NCBI RefSeq assembly: GCF_019649055.1
Contig: NW_026570286.1
Coordinates: 496,001-560,000 of the forward strand
DNA length: 64,000 bases
Direction of reading: 5' to 3'
Source of the DNA: Paramacrobiotus metropolitanus
Lineage: Eukaryota; Tardigrada; Eutardigrada; Parachela; Macrobiotidae
Part shown: piece after piece, positions 61,452-64,000 of the stretch
Numbering within the stretch: position 1 is the first letter of the stretch
Layout of the letters: every line of letters starts with the position of its first letter
The notes under the pieces: generated by a model
The model's input: only the letters and a program-made list of their open reading frames with translations
Database searches by the model: none
What the model was told of the DNA's origin: nothing
Program-made: the position numbers and the translations under genes

Positions 61452-62205
61452 TTATATTCGTGCATAATTAGTCTTATAGAAGGAGCAGTCCTCTAAATTG
61501 AGCATAGAAGGGTATGGTTTTAGCCTACACATATCAAATGTTTGCTTGTGACAACTGCGGCTAGAATTCATTAATGTCTTTAGCACGTTAGAATAACTGT
61601 CGCCGGCGGAACCGTTGCTTTTGACCCGGAAAAAAATCAAGCAACAAAATAAATAATTATTTCGATTAGAGATAAATAAACGCCCACCTAACCGCCTCTC
61701 CATTGTCTCCTACAGTATTCAATTAATCCGAGCGCACATTTTCCCAGCATTCTCACCCATGATGAAACTGCCCCATCTTCGTCCCGTACATATCCATGAA
61801 ATTTTCCACGGCTTTCGTCACCTTGTGCTTGATATTAATCAACTTGAGATGCGTGAATACGGCCACACCCGTAAAGGACAGTACACAGATTAAAAGGATG
61901 CCCAGCGCCAATTTCAATAGCCGCGTGGAGGCCTTCATACCGCCCACAATACCAATAATCCCGGCAAAGATCAGCAGAATCTCGGCGGCCAGCATGATGC
62001 TCATGCTGATCGTGGCAAAATCCCCACCAAAACTATTGGTCAATCCGTACAGGGCCAGACCGAAACCCACAACACCGCACAACACACAGAACAAGGAAAA
62101 CAGAACGGATGTCCGGCGCAGATGATTGAACTGCGGACTGCGTGGCCGCTCGGTGCGGCCGGCATTGTACACTTGCGACACGGATCGACCCATTGTGGGA
62201 TCCAT
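61452..62205 (-). CDS. Tetraspanin-like membrane protein lacking an evident fourth helix
   Basis: Two exons in the preferred model, 62205-61757 and 61617-61452 (junction CATCATGG|GTGAG to AAAAG|CAACGG), 204 residues. A polar N-terminus (MDPTMGRSVSQV) precedes three hydrophobic helices: LFSLFCVLCGVVGFGLALYG, ISMSIMLAAEILLIFAGIIG and LLKLALGILLICVLSFTGVA, with a short first loop and a tight turn (GMKASTR) between helices 2 and 3. This order and spacing is that of tetraspanins, as is the start of the large extracellular loop (KVTKAVENFMDMYG). The second exon adds a Cys-containing segment (SSRSCHKQTFDMC ... LEDCS) but no CCG motif and no fourth helix. If the donor at 61757 is unused, the protein stops three codons later with three helices. 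A longer N-terminus from ATG 62241 is possible, but the CATCAG acceptor before MDPT argues for an upstream untranslated exon. Confidence 0.65.
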
Positions 62206-62241
62206 GGTAGCTGATGTTGGGTAAACATTTCCCGCACACAT

Positions 62242-64000
62242 TCACCACAACAGGTCCATTTTTGGTTTGCTTTGGCACGGTTAATCTAGGAGTGTGTATA
62301 TTGTACTATACATAATATACAAACGTAGGTATAAATACTTTGAATAAAGAAAGAGTAGTACTTATTAATATAAGAGGATAAAAAAATAAATGCGAAAAGG
62401 TCATAAAAGAATATTCTATGTACATATACAAAGAGAGCAGTAGGTTGTTGCCGTATTATATAATTCGAGACAAGCGGTTTTATAGTGTACATATAACCAT
62501 TGCGATACTATACAAAAATATCAAGATCGTGATTAATGCAGAAAGTCGGGCTAATACGCAAGAGCTTCCCATACAGACCAGATGCTGTGCTGATATTACG
62601 ACGCAGCGGAAGATAGGAAATTAGGACTGCCGAACAGTGGGAACACGTGTCGTAATTGGACAGATTGTTAAGCTTCATTACAGCAGATTGTAGCTCACCC
62701 TTTCAGGCAGTGATAAATGCGTAAATAAGATTATTAATGCCTCATTTAAAATGTCTAGGTATTATTTTGCTCTGATTGACTTTAACACCGCCGTATGTGT
62801 ACCGCTGCATGTAGCCTCTTAACTCACGCGTAATCATACTTTATAAAATGCGCTTGATTGCTTGAAGTCACTGTGTTTAATATGGGGCTCTTTGTTGCTT
62901 GTCAGTCTGCTTCCGGGCTTGATTAAAGTAATGTAATGCGCTTGGTGTTGTATCTCCATAATTATTTATAACGCATGGAGCTCTAATGTGATGAAGAAGT
63001 TAATGGTAAAATGATAGGCCTACTCTAAATATTAATCTCGTTATGATAAAACAGACAGCTACTCAAATGAAACTGTCGCAGATTCAAAGATCACATTGTA
63101 ACAATTATTATATACGCGCCAAAGGAGTAAGGACTCTCGCCGTCTCGCGACGGAACCGATGCTCCACAACTTTACTTGTAACTGAAAGAACACAATACTT
63201 ATTTGGGTGCAGTTTTTAGACAATAACTTTAATGTGGTTTGTTAATTCTGCTACCTGTCAGTCCATAGACTGTAGTGCGGTGTAGCTTTAGTGACCGCGA
63301 TAGACAATGTAAGTACATTTACAAATGCCGGAATGGTTGCATATGTCGGACGGCATTTCACTCATTACGTATACAAGTACATTTAGGATTCTTTTAACGA
63401 AATATTAATATTGTTTACGTTATTCAAACTGTGTGCTTTGTACAACCGGCACTTATCGTGACTTCGCAACCGGCACTTTTTTACCATTGTATGAGCGTAT
63501 CTTCACCTTCCGGTTGCTTGCGTATTACACGTACGAAGTATATGTACATTATTACGTTGAGCAAAACACTGTTGGCGCTAGAAGCATCAAAAGATCGCTT
63601 TCGACAATTCCCAGACTCTCACAAATGGTGAAACATCAAAAGTCACGGTGCCGCAAACCGAATCTACGTTTTACGTCAACGAAGTATGCATCGAGATGCG
63701 GTCGCACCACAGGTTACAGAAAATTTTGCCCCTTATCAGTAACTCTGCTTTTTTATTATTTTACGTTTCTGAAAGAACCATTTATTATTGTAGTTGAGAT
63801 AGTAAGTACCCTACCATTGCACATTGGTGCGACAGTATGAAGCACATAAGTGCAACTTGTCATTAATGTAATTTAATTTACTGCGCCGATGGGAGCGAAT
63901 TTAGATCAAATTTTCTTTGTGATTAGGCCGCCTCTTTCGATTGATGCTTAATGAGTGACTGTTTCCGAAGCTTTTTTTATTGACTGCTATTGTTTGAAGT
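62242..64000. other. Right-hand flank, no gene recognised
   Basis: Upstream of the tetraspanin-like gene. Open frames near 63431-63840 (+) have no recognisable protein or convincing splice signals. A first exon of a gene beyond the window cannot be excluded. Confidence 0.5.

Noticed and set aside
1-64000. tRNA, rRNA, viral or intact transposon genes
   Set aside because: Scanned by eye for T-loop motifs, long conserved RNA blocks, reverse transcriptase and transposase motifs; none was convincing. Small non-coding RNAs cannot be excluded without a structure search.

Overview
The window is a stretch of nuclear DNA from a compact invertebrate genome. The genes have GT-AG introns, many of them only 45-400 bases long, and the proteins are animal orthologues (mucolipin, AP180/CALM, USF, TCERG1, PTCD1, CLPTM1L, a GalNAc-transferase with a lectin domain). 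Gene density, intron size and protein divergence suggest an ecdysozoan. A tardigrade is my best guess, but nothing here proves the phylum. I found no rRNA, tRNA, CRISPR array or intact transposon.

Layout. 0.9-3.7 kb (-): a disordered protein I cannot identify, with its first exon missing. 3.7-10.7 kb: a long gene-free stretch with a 200-base duplication. 10.7-15.5 kb (-): a complete polypeptide N-acetylgalactosaminyltransferase with a cluster of four alternative catalytic-domain exons. 16.3-17.5 kb (-): a secreted GIN/DUF2807-type protein, a bacterial-looking family carrying a spliceosomal intron. 19.1-19.6 kb (-): a small unknown protein. 20.5-26.5 kb (+): AP180/CALM clathrin adaptor with a possible second promoter. 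27.4-29.8 kb (-): CLPTM1L. 30.4 kb (+): a small RRM-like protein. 31.4-34.5 kb (+): the lysosomal channel TRPML/mucolipin. 35.2-37.0 kb (+): the bHLH-zip factor USF. 38.1-40.9 kb (+): V-ATPase subunit C. 41.8-45.9 kb (-): a quiver-like Ly6 protein. 48.3-52.8 kb (-): TCERG1/CA150. 54.2-57.4 kb (+): PTCD1. 58.1-60.1 kb (+): a membrane-anchored JmjC protein. 61.5-62.2 kb (-): a tetraspanin-like protein.

Most striking finding. The GalNAc-transferase cluster looks like a self-contained RNA switch. Four homologous, phase-matched exons (201, 204, 204 and 195 nt) lie in tandem. The introns after variants 1, 2 and 3 each carry the same 15-17 nt element 25-50 nt past the donor. The intron after variant 4 carries its exact reverse complement. 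This is the docking-site/selector layout known from mutually exclusive splicing of Dscam and a few other arthropod genes. Here it would choose which version of the acceptor-binding part of the enzyme is made.

Caution on quality. Three otherwise intact genes (GalNAc-transferase, GIN-domain gene, TCERG1) each have one single-base indel in or next to a short homopolymer. Assembly error is the likeliest cause, so I treat them as functional genes. TRPML, V-ATPase and AP180 share the endolysosomal and clathrin pathway, but they are interspersed among unrelated genes and I see no operon-like organisation.
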